DNA of 64,000 nt from Otatea glauca (Eukaryota; Streptophyta; Magnoliopsida; Poales; Poaceae): contig CM070725.1 of NCBI GenBank assembly GCA_036346275.1, forward strand, positions 19,148,216-19,212,215, read 5' to 3'. The position numbers and the translations under genes were made by a program. The notes below the pieces were generated by a model. The model worked only from the letters and a program-made list of their open reading frames with translations. It was not told the DNA's origin and searched no databases. Numbering within the stretch: position 1 is the first letter of the stretch; each line of letters opens with the position of its first letter. Shown here in pieces: positions 33,841-44,904 of the stretch.

Positions 33841-35099
33841 CTGCTCTTTCTATCCTCGAATATAGCAGTATGTTTTATTTGTTTTCGGTTGTGGAGTAGC
33901 ACTTTTGCACATTAATTGGATTCCATTTTAGAAGGTCACTGCATTCTGTGTTGTTTGGTCAGTCATCACTCATCAAAGCAGAACGCGAACTCCATCCAGT
34001 TTTGCTTTTGCATCATGTACTAGTTTGAATTGCAGATGACAACGTAGAGAAAATAAATAAGAAGGTGCATAGAATTGAAATAACAGTGGGTTTATTGTAC
34101 AACTTATAATGGCTATTTGGGCCTTATATTCTACGCTGGTGAAGAACTTAGAAATTGTGGACATTTATGTGTCAGAGTTGGCCACAATTTGAAGCTTCAA
34201 TGCTTAATTACTTGACAACATTTTTATGGGAATCACTTGACTTGTGACTAGAGTAGCATGTGAAATAGAGTATCTTAGTAGGTCTGTTGGACCTCATGTC
34301 CTTATTGCCTCAGATCAGATCATTCTTCATATCACTGTAGCCCCAACCCAGATCAATTAGCTTGTTCTGTTGTTTGCGTTGTGGTTCTATTTCTGCCACA
34401 ACAACATGAACTTGTTGATGTGGTCATTTTCATTGTTGGTTCCTAGAACAATTAACAAGCCAAGAGCAGAATTAGAAACATATCTTTACTTTGGTAGGTG
34501 CCCACTGCCCTTGTCATGTAGTATGAAAGATGCGCTACTTGCCTACTTGTAGTTTACTGGTTATCTCTTCTTAACATTGGCCTGCTTCCATTTGTTACTG
34601 TTTGTCTTACTACATGTATGATCGCGCTAGTCATACGAATGGAGGATCTGATCCATCATTAACACGAGGAAGTGGCATTTTGATGATTAGTTACTGATTT
34701 CACACGTCCATTTATTCTACCACTGCCAACCAATGAGATTTGTGTGTGCGTGTTTTTTACTATAAATGTAAAGTTCATGGCATGCTACGCACCAGTCCTA
34801 AATTCATTGCTTATGCAGAAAATACACAATTGACTACTTCCAACATATATTACTCTATTTATGTGTGCATTATCCGTATAACTTTATCCGTCCCGACCTA
34901 AATCCGTCACATATCCATTCCGTATCCGTATCCCGAATAACCTGGATTCGTATCCGTATCCGGCTAGCCCGCATCCGGTTCCAAATCCGAAATAAAATAC
35001 GGATTAGGATACGGGAAGAACAATATCTACCTGTACCCGACCTGTTTTCACCCCTAGTGTGTCCCATACGTCAACGTGACAATGAGTAACATATCATGC

Positions 35100-36270
35100 A
35101 TCATGTAATTATTCAACGGCATATAATGAATTTTCTCTTCTTCTTTTTCCAAAGACGACAGACTGAAACTGCATGCTTATGTTATTGTAATTATTTTTAT
35201 CTAAATATAGCTTGTCCACTGCAGCAGTGCCAGGGAACATTATAATTTTCTACAGCTCCAAAGTGTCAGTTTAACCTACTCAATGGGCAGAGATACGTGG
35301 AGCCGTACGAGATTCTCTCTAACAAAATTTTGGAGAACTAGTCATCAACTAGTGCGTCTCTATGAGCTAGCAATTTTTTAAATAATATACTTTATTTTTC
35401 AAAGTTACTATATATTCATGGAAATATTTTAAAGTTTTCTGATATGGTTTTGATGATAGGGTAGTATTTTCTCTTTGTTTTTAACCTATAAATATCTATT
35501 ATCTAATTATTTTTTTGTCCGTGTTTTGTGTTGTTTGTGTTATCGATGGTTGTTTTGAGCCGCAGCAAAAGGTTTACCGGACATGTTTGATTCCTCTATA
35601 TTGTTATGCATATCTGCGGGAGTCTACAGCTGCATCGTTTCATCTTTCTTCTCTAATCATGTGATCATGTATTAATATATATGGATATGGCTACCGGCAA
35701 TCAACGGGATTCTAAGCTTAACGTGAGGTAGCTCTGTACTTGTGTTTCCTAACTTGATTCAAATATGCATGAACATGTAAGGGACTTCTACCCAATTCTA
35801 GTCGGGTATGTTCTCAGCCATAGGATACATAGATAAGAAGAATTGGACGATTGTGATGCTTTCCTTTTTTTCTCCGATTTATGTGAGGATTTTTAGCTAT
35901 TTTTTCTTTCTCTCTGATTAATATGTGAATTTCTAGCATTTTTCTACTCTGGATTAATGTGCGCGGCTTCTGGAGGAGCCTCCAATTAGTAAAGATAATG
36001 ATATTAAATAAAAGTGATTTAATGTATATCAATCCAAGAAATTTAATGGTCCATATGTTTTCCTTTTTCTCTAATTAATGTGAGAATTTCTAGAAATTTT
36101 CTTTTCCTATTATTAATGTGGGATTTTAGCTTTTTACATCTTAGAATTAACGTGGATATTTTTAGGAGGATCTCTGATTAGTATAGATATATAGATACTC
36201 ATTGAAAAAAGAAAGGAGAAAACGCAGCTACCATGACATAGATGATGACTGGCTCTAGCTTGCTGGAGTT
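35100..36270. other. AT-rich region with degenerate short repeats
   Basis: 35865-36190 has about six imperfect repeats of CTGATTAATGTGAGAATTTCTAGC-like words, spaced roughly 40-65 bp. No gene or transposon end was recognised. Confidence 0.55.
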
Positions 36271-36275
36271 CAGTA

Positions 36276-36497
36276 TGTTAAGGAACCTCGCTATCGAATA
36301 GTCCGGTGTTCCCGAACAGATCTGAGGTGGAGAACAGAAAGAGAGAGAGACACGTGTTTAGGGAGAGCGAAAGCGGAAATTCTTTATTGCTAATGAATTA
36401 CGTGTACATGGGGACCCCCCTCCTCCTTTATAGCGCTCTCTAGGGTTTGGCATTAGGGACCACATGGGCCTTGGTGGGCTTTCGTGGTTTCTCAACA
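36276..36497 (-). repeat. 3' LTR of the reversed Copia element
   Basis: 222 bp, differing from the other LTR (226 bp) by a few substitutions and single-base indels. Its short length is usual for this Copia type. A GGGACCACATGGGCC patch and TTTATAGCGC, TATA-like on the minus strand, are shared. Confidence 0.95.
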
Positions 36498-36510
36498 CTC
36501 CCCTTGGGCC
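36498..36510 (-). other. polypurine tract of the reversed Copia element
   Basis: On the minus strand GGCCCAAGGGGAG lies directly before the 3' LTR start TGTTGAG, as expected for plus-strand priming. Confidence 0.75.
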
Positions 36511-36808
36511 CTTTGCGCGAGATGCATATGCCTCATTAAAACTCCGAAAAACCCAGTGGGAAAAATACTTGGAGAAAGAGTACATAGCATACGCTTACTA
36601 TGTTGCACTAATTGCCTCGTTAAAACCTTACGCAAGAAAACTTCATGAAAAACTTGCTAAGGAAAAAGAGTACAATTCTCCCAACTTCAATTGCTAATCT
36701 TCGAGATTCATGTTGGGTATTCATAATTCATGCTCAGATTCATGTGGGAGTATGTGACATATCTCCCCGAAATCTGCACTTCTCTAAGTCTCATCATCCC
36801 AATTCCTT

Positions 36809-39800
36809 TCACGCACCTTTCAAAGGTAGATGCTTTGGGAGTGATTTAGTGAACAAATCTGCAAGATTTTCACATGACTTAGTATGCAATATCTTGATCT
36901 CGTTCATCTTATGCAATTCATGAGCATAGAAGAACTTGGGGTTGATATGCTTCGTGAGATTGCTCTTCACATAACCCATTTGTGCTTGGGCAACACAAGC
37001 TGCATTATCTTCATAAATTATTGTAGGAGTTTGCTCAATGTTCAAACCACATGACTTCTGGATGTGGTGAACCATTCTTCTGAGCCATGCACATTCACGA
37101 GATGCTTCATACAAAGCGATGATTTCCGAGTGGTTTGTCGACGTCGAGACAAGAGTCTGCTTAGACGACTTCCAAGAAATTGCTGTTCCTCCACATAGGA
37201 AAATATAGCCGGTTTGGGACTTGCCAGTATGCGGGTCTGATAAATACCCGGCATCGGCATAGCCAACCAAATTCAATTCATGGTTTCTTCAGAAAAACAG
37301 ACCGAGGTCTTTGCTTCCTTGGAGGTAACGGAAGATGTCCTTGATCCCTTTCCAATGCCTTTTGGTGGGTTCTGCACTGTACCGAGCTAGCAAATTCACA
37401 GCGAACGCAATGTCTGGTCTAGTGCTATTCGCAAGGTACATGAGTGCTCCAATTGCACTCAAATATGGGAATTCTGCTCCCGTGACTTCCTCCCCTCTTC
37501 TTTGGTCTCAGATGGGTCTAGGTGCGCTTGGAGTGACCTTCCACCATTGAAGTCTTTGCAGGATATGATTTTTCAAAGCTAAATCTTTCCAACACTTCTC
37601 GTGTAGGTTGATTGGTGTACCAAGATTCCTCCTTGGACATGTTCAAGCCGCAAGCCTAAACAAAACTTGGTTTTACCCAAATCTTTCATTTCAAACTCGA
37701 CTTCAAGTATGAGCATGCCTCTTCAATTTCTTCATCCGTCCCAATGATGTTCAAGTCATCTACATAGACGGAGATTATACGTAATCCATTCGTGGATCGT
37801 CAGATAAACACACATGGACAATCTTCGCTGTTTGTGTAGCCTTTCTTGCAGAGAAAGTCACTCAGCGATTGTACCACATTCTTCCCGATCGCTTCAAACC
37901 CATACAAGTGATTTCTCCAATTTCACATGCATGTGTTTCTATTTGCTCCATCTTGGTTCGGATAGGAATTCCTTCCGTACTTTCATGTATATCTCCAATC
38001 CAAGTTTCCATACTGTATGCTGTGACAACATCCATTAGCTTCATTCTCAACTTCAAGTTGATCGCCATTGAGATCAAATATCTAAAGGTAATTCCTCCCA
38101 TGACCGGAGAATAGGTTTCTTCATAATCAACTCCGGACGTTGAGTAAAACCTTGAGCTACAAGCCTTGCTTTGTACCTTACAACTTCGTTGTTTTCATTT
38201 CTCTTAGAACAAAGACCCATTTGTGACCTACGGGTTTACATGGGGAGGTGTGCGGCATACTGGCTCAAACACCTCTCTCTTGTTCGAGAGACTAACTCGC
38301 AGTTGATTGCCTTTTCCATTCTTCCCAATCTAGCCTTTTCTTGCACTCTGCGAGAGATGCAGCTCGGATCATGATCAATGATCGAGGCAATCTTCTTTGC
38401 GAAGTATGCATCAACGCTGGTCGTTGCTCTATTCAGGATTCTCCGTTATTACAAAGTTTATGGCCATTTCTTCATGGGGTGCTTCATGCACTTCTACTTG
38501 CTCTTCTCTGCTTTTCCCTATCGCAGAGCAAGTTCCTTTAGCTTTCATCGCCTATGTGTGCACACATTATTTCCGCGGCTTCTGCAGTGGAAGATTCAAG
38601 TCCGAATTGCCTTTCTGTTGGCTTCTTTCCAGTGCAGTCTCAACTGCTCCCCTTCTTTCCTTGGGGCATTTTCGTGATTGGTTGTGGTAAGTCCTCTTGC
38701 CCAGCTTTTCTCAGACGCCTCCGGTACTTTGGGTTTGAGGAGCCGATTGCTCGCTCTTTTCCTTTGAGGCCTCTCGAACAAGTTGAGGGATACCTTCTAT
38801 TTTCTTTGGTATTTCCACCCTCTCTCGTGCATTCCTTGCGGGTACATGCGACTTAACCACGCCTTGGATCACAAAATGATCAGCGGTTCATTTGCTAAAT
38901 TCGCAAATCAATTATCTTCGACTTCTTGATTTGCTTCATTAGTGCGGGGTCATGCGGGATCCCAGTGGAATGCCATATGATTTCCGGCATTTTTCATCCA
39001 AAGGTTGATTTCTCCCTAATGACGGAAACGATCCTCGTCAAAGATGCAATCGAACCGGTCAGATGCAAATCTCCATCATGGGTTCCAAATACCGATTATG
39101 GATGCACTTTCATAACCAACGATATCCTGACTTGCGGAGAGGGCCCATTGCGATCCACGAGGGGGTGGTATAGGTACATATACCATACACCCAAATTTTC
39201 TAAGATGGGAGATCTTGGGATGATCCGTGCACAAGCCGCATAGGAGAATGGATGTTGTAGGCCGACGGTCTAAAATTGATAAGAGCTGCTGCGTGCAGAT
39301 CGCGTGTCCCCAACAAGTGTTGGGCAAGTTACAACTCGCAAAAGTGGTCCGCAATGAACTTAATCCTCTTTATTAGTGCTTCGCTAGTCCATTCTCGCGT
39401 ATGGACGTGCGGCATGAGTGCTCAATCGCTATCCTCGTTCTTTGTGCAATAATCATCAAATGCCTTTGAAGTAAATTCTCCAAAGATTGTCCATTCTAAT
39501 GGACTTCACGCGATGATCGGGAAAGCATTCTTAATTCTTATGATCTGCGAGATCACTTTGCAAAAGCATGGTTTCTTGTTGACAACAAGCATACATGCGA
39601 CCATTTCGAGGAAGCATCGATGAGCACCATAAAGTATCGAAACATACGACAGGCTGAATCGACCGCAAATATCCCCTCGGATGCGTTCCAGAATGCAGGA
39701 TTTCACTTTGCACTTTCATGACAGAGGGTCTAGTTATTAATTTCCGGTGGCACATGCAGGCACACAAAATCTTCATGATTCGGGAAATTCTTAACGTTAA

Positions 39801-41623
39801 TGCCATGACCTTGTGAGTTGTTCACTATATTTCTCATCATTCTAAGACCAGATGACCTAATCTACCATGCCATAAAGAAAATAATTGAGCTTCTAAAAGC
39901 AGTCTTCAAGGAAGTATACACTTGGTGCATGAATATTCGTGTAGTACAACCCTGATTCATATGAGGGACATTTTTCTAATACCATTTTTCCACATGCCGC
40001 GTGCTTCACAATGCACAAGTATTCTTTGCCATTTTCTTCATTGGTTTCTACGTGAAAACCATTGGCGCGGATGTCTTTAAAGCTTAAGAGAGTGCGAGTT
40101 GATTCAGGTACAAAAGGGCTTCTTCAATTACCAAAGTTGTACCCATAGGCAATATAATAGTGGCTCTTCCCGAGCCGATTACATATGAGTCGCCTCGCGA
40201 TCGAGTAATCTTTCCAATTCTTCGTGATCGATCGAAATACTTAGACTCTCTTAAGATGGTATTTGTTGTGCCACTATCAACAATGCATATCTCTTCCATT
40301 TGGGCGCTACACGATTTCTAGATAAAAGAAATAATATAATTCTAATCGACAGAGGCAAAACAATCCAAATATTACTTGCAAAATTGAAGAATATCGAATA
40401 AAGAATAAATTGCGTATTTATTCATGAAAGAAGTATGCTCTTCTAGAGCTTACAACCCTTTATTCAAAGAAAATGCTAACAACCATAATCTAAAAGAAAT
40501 GCATTAAATGTAATCAGAAATATGCATTAATTTCGCTTCTATATCATCTGCAAGTTTTTCTTCATTTGCCATAATCATGGCTGCAGATCGATGTCCGTGC
40601 TATTCTGTGAGGATGAGGCAAGTGGGGTGTCTACATCCATGACATCATCTTCACCGATGTTGGCGGCGCGCCTCTGTGGGCGTTTTCCTTTGCCTTCTTC
40701 TTAGCTCGATATGCGTTGATCGCTTCCTTGGATTCTCGACATATCTTCGACCAATGTCCCCAAGTGCCACACTTGAAGCACGCCTGTTCTGCTGTCCATA
40801 CGGCTTGGCGTGCGTCTTTTCTTTGTCATCCCTCTTCACGGGGCTTTGACTTTCCTTTGGCCCGGGTCTCTCTTTTCCACCTGCTTGCCCTTCTTTCTAT
40901 GAGTGAGCTTTTCACCTTGTAGCTATTGGCATTGACTTCATGCGAGTGCCTCGTCTGTGGTGCGAGACATAGTTCTTTCAGAGAACATCGTCTTGCGATT
41001 CCAAGAACTTGCATTACATCAATCGATTCGCTATACTCCTTGTATGCGCCCCGACGATAGCTGCGTGCACTCGGATAGCATTAGGTGGAAGGTAGAGAGT
41101 TTTCTCAATCTTCTCCTCATCGCTGATCTTCTTGCCACATAGGGAGAGATTGGTACAAATTCGTGCAAAGCGTAATTGTACTCGCCATCGCTCAAGTCTC
41201 GCAAACCTCAGCGTACCCAATCTTGTCGTGCTTGGGCAAGATGGTGTACTTGAGCTTTTCGAACCGCTTCAAGTGCGGTCCAAAGCTCAAGTGCACTCTC
41301 CTCACCATATATTCATTCTTTAGAGTGGCCGAGAGGTGGTGCTCGAGAAAATGCGAGCTTGATCGCTCGCTTTCGGCGGTAGGTTTTGCGCCCCGCGAGG
41401 ACCCTAGACCAATCGCCGAACGGAGCTTCTTGCCCCCAAGAACAATCTTTACGTCCGATGCCCAAGTGAGATAGTTCTGACCGTGCGGGGCCAGTTCTTC
41501 AAACTCACGATTCACAATGCCAGACATCTGCATGATTTCAAAGTTCTGGTTTAGATTACTGCGTGTAATCTGATAGAAAATGGTTGCAAAAGCATAAATT
41601 GCGAAAAATAAATTCATATGCAT
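36809..41623 (-). pseudogene. Copia gag-pol of the reversed element, multiple frameshifts
   Basis: On the minus strand in order: gag at 41623-41192 (YLTWASDVKIVLGGKK and the following UBN2-like region); zinc knuckle CFKCGTWGHWSKIC near 40740-40785; protease with IVDSGTTNTIL in 40299-40084; integrase fragments about 39800-39050 (NKEDKV..., then LRKFGCMVYVPIPP); reverse transcriptase with YVDD at 37766-37755 and the neighbouring SEFEMKDLG-like part; RNase H at 37276-36809 (ADAGYLSDPHTGKSQTGYIF, then WKSSKQTLVSTSTNHSEIIA and HINPKFFYAHEL). Many stops and frame changes, strongest in integrase and RT, make it non-functional. The best-kept parts are gag, protease and RNase H. Confidence 0.9.
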
Positions 41624-41839
41624 TGCAATATATTAAATAAAGCAATGGATTCAAATTCATAAAGGAAAATTCATAAAACAAAGAAAAGAAGCAAGGAAAA
41701 AATTAAAACAGAGCCAAATAAATCTTCTTGATTTTCTCGCAATTTTTCAAAATTTTTCGCAATTTTTTTCTGCATTTTTTCTGCATTTTTTCTTTATTTC
41801 TTTTCTTTTCTTCTCTGCTTTTTTTACTCTTGGCCGAAC

Positions 41840-42720
41840 CGGCCTTATGGGCCTTCACCCAATTCACGCCACAAAAACCCCGGCTAGGGTTTCCCATGCG
41901 CATATATGCAAGCGCACGCTCTTAGCCCTCGCCAGGCCTTGCATTGCGTGCCATGCCCCGATTCATCGGCGCCGCGCGCCGCCGCTGCTCGCACCTCTCG
42001 CCGCCGCCGATCGCTCCTCACGCCACCCGCCGACCACCACGCGCGCCGCTTCCTCTTCGGGTGATGGTGCGGCAATGAGGAGGAAAGCGAGCCCGAGGCA
42101 GAGTGACGCCGCTGCCGCAGCGCCAGAGGCCGAAGCGGCGATGCGGCTGCGAGTGCACGCAGAGCCTAGCGGCGACCGAGACTTCGGGCGCCCGCCGAGA
42201 CAAAGAGGCGGAGGCCGGCGTTCGGCGGCGCGCTTCATGCGCGAATCGCCGAGGCGCGGGCGTGCAGGCGGGCCGGCGCAGCGGCGTGTCGGGTCCGAGG
42301 ACGGCGGCGACAACGACCGGTCCGGTGCCGTGCGGTGGCGATCGCGGCCGCGTGGCGGGCGGCGGCGCGACCGAGGCGTCGGCGAGGCCGGCCGAGGGCG
42401 AGGCTACGGACCGGACGCGCTGCTTGGTTTGCGCGCGCCGCCGCTTCATGCAACGGGTGGTCGCCGCCGTTTCTTCGAGCGCAACCGGCCGGAGGCGCTG
42501 CGGCGCTTCTTCATGCGCGGCCGGGCGAGTCCGAGCCGGGGCAAGGACGGCGGGCGGCGCGGCGCTTCGAGCGCATCACCGGCGGCGAGGCTTCGACGGC
42601 GCTTCGTGCGCGGCGGCGGCAAAGCTACGTGCCGAGCCACGTTGGTGGCAGCGCTTCGTGCGCGTGCCGAGGTGGCTGCATGCCAAGGCGACAGCCCCTT
42701 TTTTTCTGGATGTAATATTC
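41840..42720 (-). other. GC-rich leader segment of the reversed Copia element
   Basis: Between the primer site and gag lies about 0.9 kb of very GC-rich DNA inside an otherwise AT-rich element. Open frames exist in nearly every frame on both strands, as expected from composition alone. The word CTTCATGCGCG or its near forms recurs at about 42233, 42446, 42509, 42603 and 42656. It could be captured host DNA or an expanded leader of this family. No protein family was recognised. Confidence 0.6.
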
Positions 42721-42881
42721 TTCATTTGCACTATTGTTTCGTGTCATTGTAGCTTCTTGCCACGTGACTAACGCAGTACCGATGCGTAGGTTAGATGCAT
42801 GCATAGAAAAGGAACGATTAGATTCAATCGTCGATTCTCACCTCTTCTCACCTTTTCAATTCTGATCTCCGTAGAGCAATT

Positions 42882-42895
42882 TCGTGCTGATAACG
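42882..42895 (-). other. primer binding site of the reversed Copia element
   Basis: On the minus strand CGTTATCAGCACGA follows the 5' LTR directly. ATCAGCACG-type sites next to the LTR are common in plant Copia elements primed by initiator tRNA-Met fragments. Confidence 0.65.
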
Positions 42896-43121
42896 TGTTA
42901 AGGAACCTCGCTATCGAATAGTCCGGTGTTCCCGAACAGATCTGAGGTGGAGAACAGAAAGAGAGAGACACGTGTTTAGGGAGAGCGAAAGCGGAAATTC
43001 TTTATTGCTAATGAATTCTGTGTACATGGGGGGGACCCCCCTCCTCCTTTTATAGCGCTCTTTAGGGTTTCGGCATTAGGGACCACATGGGCCTTCGGTG
43101 GGCTTTCAGGGTTTCTCAACA
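42896..43121 (-). repeat. 5' LTR of the reversed Copia element
   Basis: 226 bp, matching 36276-36497 closely. Followed on the plus strand by the CAGTA duplication. Confidence 0.95.
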
Positions 43122-43126
43122 CAGTA

Positions 43127-43908
43127 ATGGGCATGTCTCGGCTGCCGCCGATGGTACGGTGCGTACAACTTTCCTTGTTCAATCTCTAAATGAAATGATA
43201 TTTTTGCAGACCTGGAATGAAATGTTGGCGGGGTAACTGGTCGAATCAAAAACCTTTCAGAATGATTGTACATGTATTAAATGTCCTTTCTCTGAAGAAA
43301 TTACAAGCAATAACAATTTTCTTTTCGAAATATGCTTTATTTCTTCTTCTTTTCTCTCTCTCTTCGTTCTTGGTATCTTTATTTTAGTTTTCACCTTCAT
43401 CGATCTAAGGCAACTCTGCCTGAAAAATGCTTGCATGTAGTTTGCCCAAAACTAAAGTAGATGTAATCTAAATCACCCCAAAAAGGGGACATCAGCGCAA
43501 CCTTTCTATTTGAGATTCAGGCATGTTCATATATCTCGGCCGATTATCAGATATATGTACAGGTCATGAACAGCTTCGCCAGTTACTGAATTAACCGTAG
43601 GCAAGCAAGACCGTACTCCCAAATCACCAATTTGGGTCCCATATGATTAAAGTACATGCTACAACTAAGTAGTATATTTAAAGAGTAGGTTTTGTAAGGC
43701 GGATGGGCCATACATGTTCTCATTAATACAGTAGATTGATACGTAGGTCCCATGAAAAGAGTAGGACAAATAAAATTAAATTGCATTAATAGCATTTTAT
43801 ACACGCGGCAAAAGACTATTGTAAACAACGTGATGCATGTCGAGGAAGGCAGACTCGCTAAGGTTTGACAATAGCCACATCTGAGGTTGCCAATGAATAG
43901 CTACAAGA
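43127..43908. other. region without recognised genes
   Basis: AT-rich single-copy-looking sequence with short frames only. 43127 resumes the sequence interrupted by the Copia insertion (upstream part ends at 36275). Confidence 0.5.
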
Positions 43909-43916
43909 GGTAAGAT

Positions 43917-44291
43917 CAGGGTTCACAAAACCGATTTCGAAAAATCGGTTTGAAAACCGGAAAAACCGAGCCGAAAATCGCTCGAAAATCGTCAGAAACC
44001 GAAGAGTTAAGAAATAAAAAAAAATGGGAAAAATTCAAAAGAAATCGAAAACCTCGAAAAACCGGTCGAAAATCGACAGACCAAGTGAATATTCCTTAGA
44101 GCCGATTTTTGAGCGATTTTCGCTCGATTTCATCGAAAATCGAGCGGTTTTCACCGATTTTCGACCGGTTTACGTCACATAAATTTTTTCAAATTTTTTG
44201 AATTTGAATTTGAATCGAATCGGTTTTTCGTTCGGTTTTTAATGCCGAACCGGCCCAGCAAGCCCGGTTTTTGTCGGCTTTGTGAACCATG
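43917..44291. mobile_element. hAT-type MITE built of palindromic CGATTTT units
   Basis: Ends CAGGGTTCACAAAACCGA and CGGCTTTGTGAACCATG form inverted repeats, and a perfect 8-bp duplication GGTAAGAT (43909-43916 and 44292-44299) flanks it. The interior is filled with AAAATCG/CGATTTT and CCGGTTT words in both directions. 375 bp, no coding capacity. Confidence 0.9.
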
Positions 44292-44337
44292 GGTAAGATG
44301 CGAAGAAATAGGGTCTCTAGCTCGTGTCGTATCTATA

Positions 44338-44607
44338 TCTATATTAACTTAAGATCCTCAGTGATGTAGGGCCAGGCAGCCGGCCCATAGACACGTGGCG
44401 GCGCTCGGGCACGGTAGAAACGATGATGGCTGAGCACATTATTTTTGTTACAGTGTTTTTTAAACAAATATTTCTCCTGTTTTTTTTTTCAAAAAAATGA
44501 TTTTCTACAGCATTTTTCCCTTAAAATGAAATTAGTCCCTTCTAAAAAAAAATAAATTTCCTCTCTCTAAACAGACCGCCCGCTGCAACACGCTGGATTT
44601 TTACTAG
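44338..44607 (+). mobile_element. short Helitron-like element
   Basis: A TCTATATTAAC start preceded by A, and a 3' end GCTGCAACACGCTGGATTTT-TACTAG followed by T, fit Helitron insertion between A and T. The 3' part (CTCTCT...AACAGAC-CGCC...CAACACGCT) matches the 3' end of the longer element ending at 56020. About 270 bp; the start could also be six bases earlier. Confidence 0.6.
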
Positions 44608-44815
44608 TAATATACTACATCCGTTCCGTTATATGTGTCTATAGTCTTAAGAGTATAAGTTTCAATATATTTGTTTATTAAGAGAATCTAGAGTGTAGTT
44701 ATTGCAGTTTTTTCACCCTCTAACCCTAGTTAAATGATTTGAAAGAGGTTAAGTGGTTGTGATATATTATTTAATAGGGCTATGTATAGTCATTTCTCAT
44801 TAACTATTTCTTAAA

Positions 44816-44842
44816 CTAGCAAGGTGGCCTACGCACTTGTGC
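44816..44842 (-). mobile_element. Helitron 3' terminus on the minus strand
   Basis: On the minus strand the hairpin GCACAAGTGC is followed 13 bp later by CTAG and then T. Hairpin plus CTAG-T is the Helitron 3' signature. The matching 5' end could not be placed; it would lie at higher coordinates. Confidence 0.5.
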
Positions 44843-44904
44843 TTGTATCATCCTTAAAGTATGTTTAAATGACTTAGTAATCATATGAGATTTTCTTTTT
44901 CGAA

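Larger units (their letters stand above)
29621..35056. mobile_element. hAT-like element C, outer element of a nest
   Basis: Ends are TAAGGGTGAAAACCAG and CCTGTTTTCACCCCTA. The flanks are a perfect 8-bp duplication GTGTGTCC (29613-29620 and 35057-35064). Subterminal regions are packed with GGATCCGGAT and ATCCGTATCC words. After removing the inner element D it is about 2.3 kb with no transposase. It carries a GC-rich exon-like block (33240-33840). 29816-30055 resembles a Tourist-type MITE start (GGGCCTGTTTGTTT) but lacks a clear second end. Confidence 0.85.
29539..35099. repeat. 39-bp tandem repeat (three units) split by hAT element C
   Basis: GTCCCATATGTCAACC...ACAATGAGTAACATATTGTG occurs at 29539-29577 and 29578-29616. 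The third unit begins at 29617, is interrupted at 29620 by element C, and resumes at 35065 (CATACGTCAACGTGACAATG). Removing C and one copy of its duplication restores the third unit. Confidence 0.8.
36276..43121 (-). mobile_element. full-length Copia retrotransposon (reversed)
   Basis: Near-identical LTRs at both ends (36276-36497 and 42896-43121), TG...CA termini (TGTTAAGG / TCTCAACA) and a perfect 5-bp target duplication CAGTA (36271-36275 and 43122-43126). Reading on the minus strand: 5' LTR, primer site, a long GC-rich leader, gag, protease, integrase, reverse transcriptase, RNase H, polypurine tract, 3' LTR. The integrase-before-RT order is diagnostic of Copia. Coding parts are broken by frameshifts although the LTRs are very similar. 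The length of 6.8 kb is more than usual for Copia because of the leader. Confidence 0.95.

Noticed and set aside
33192..33899. 235-codon plus-strand frame taken as a host gene
   Set aside because: It starts inside the terminal repeat of hAT D and crosses the D/C junction, so the frame as a whole did not exist before the insertion. Only the internal GC-rich block is of interest.
41847..42771. Open frames of 222-301 codons in the GC-rich block
   Set aside because: Frames of similar length exist on both strands and in several phases, with Arg/Ala/Gly-rich low-complexity products and no known motif. High GC explains them, and they sit inside a Copia leader.
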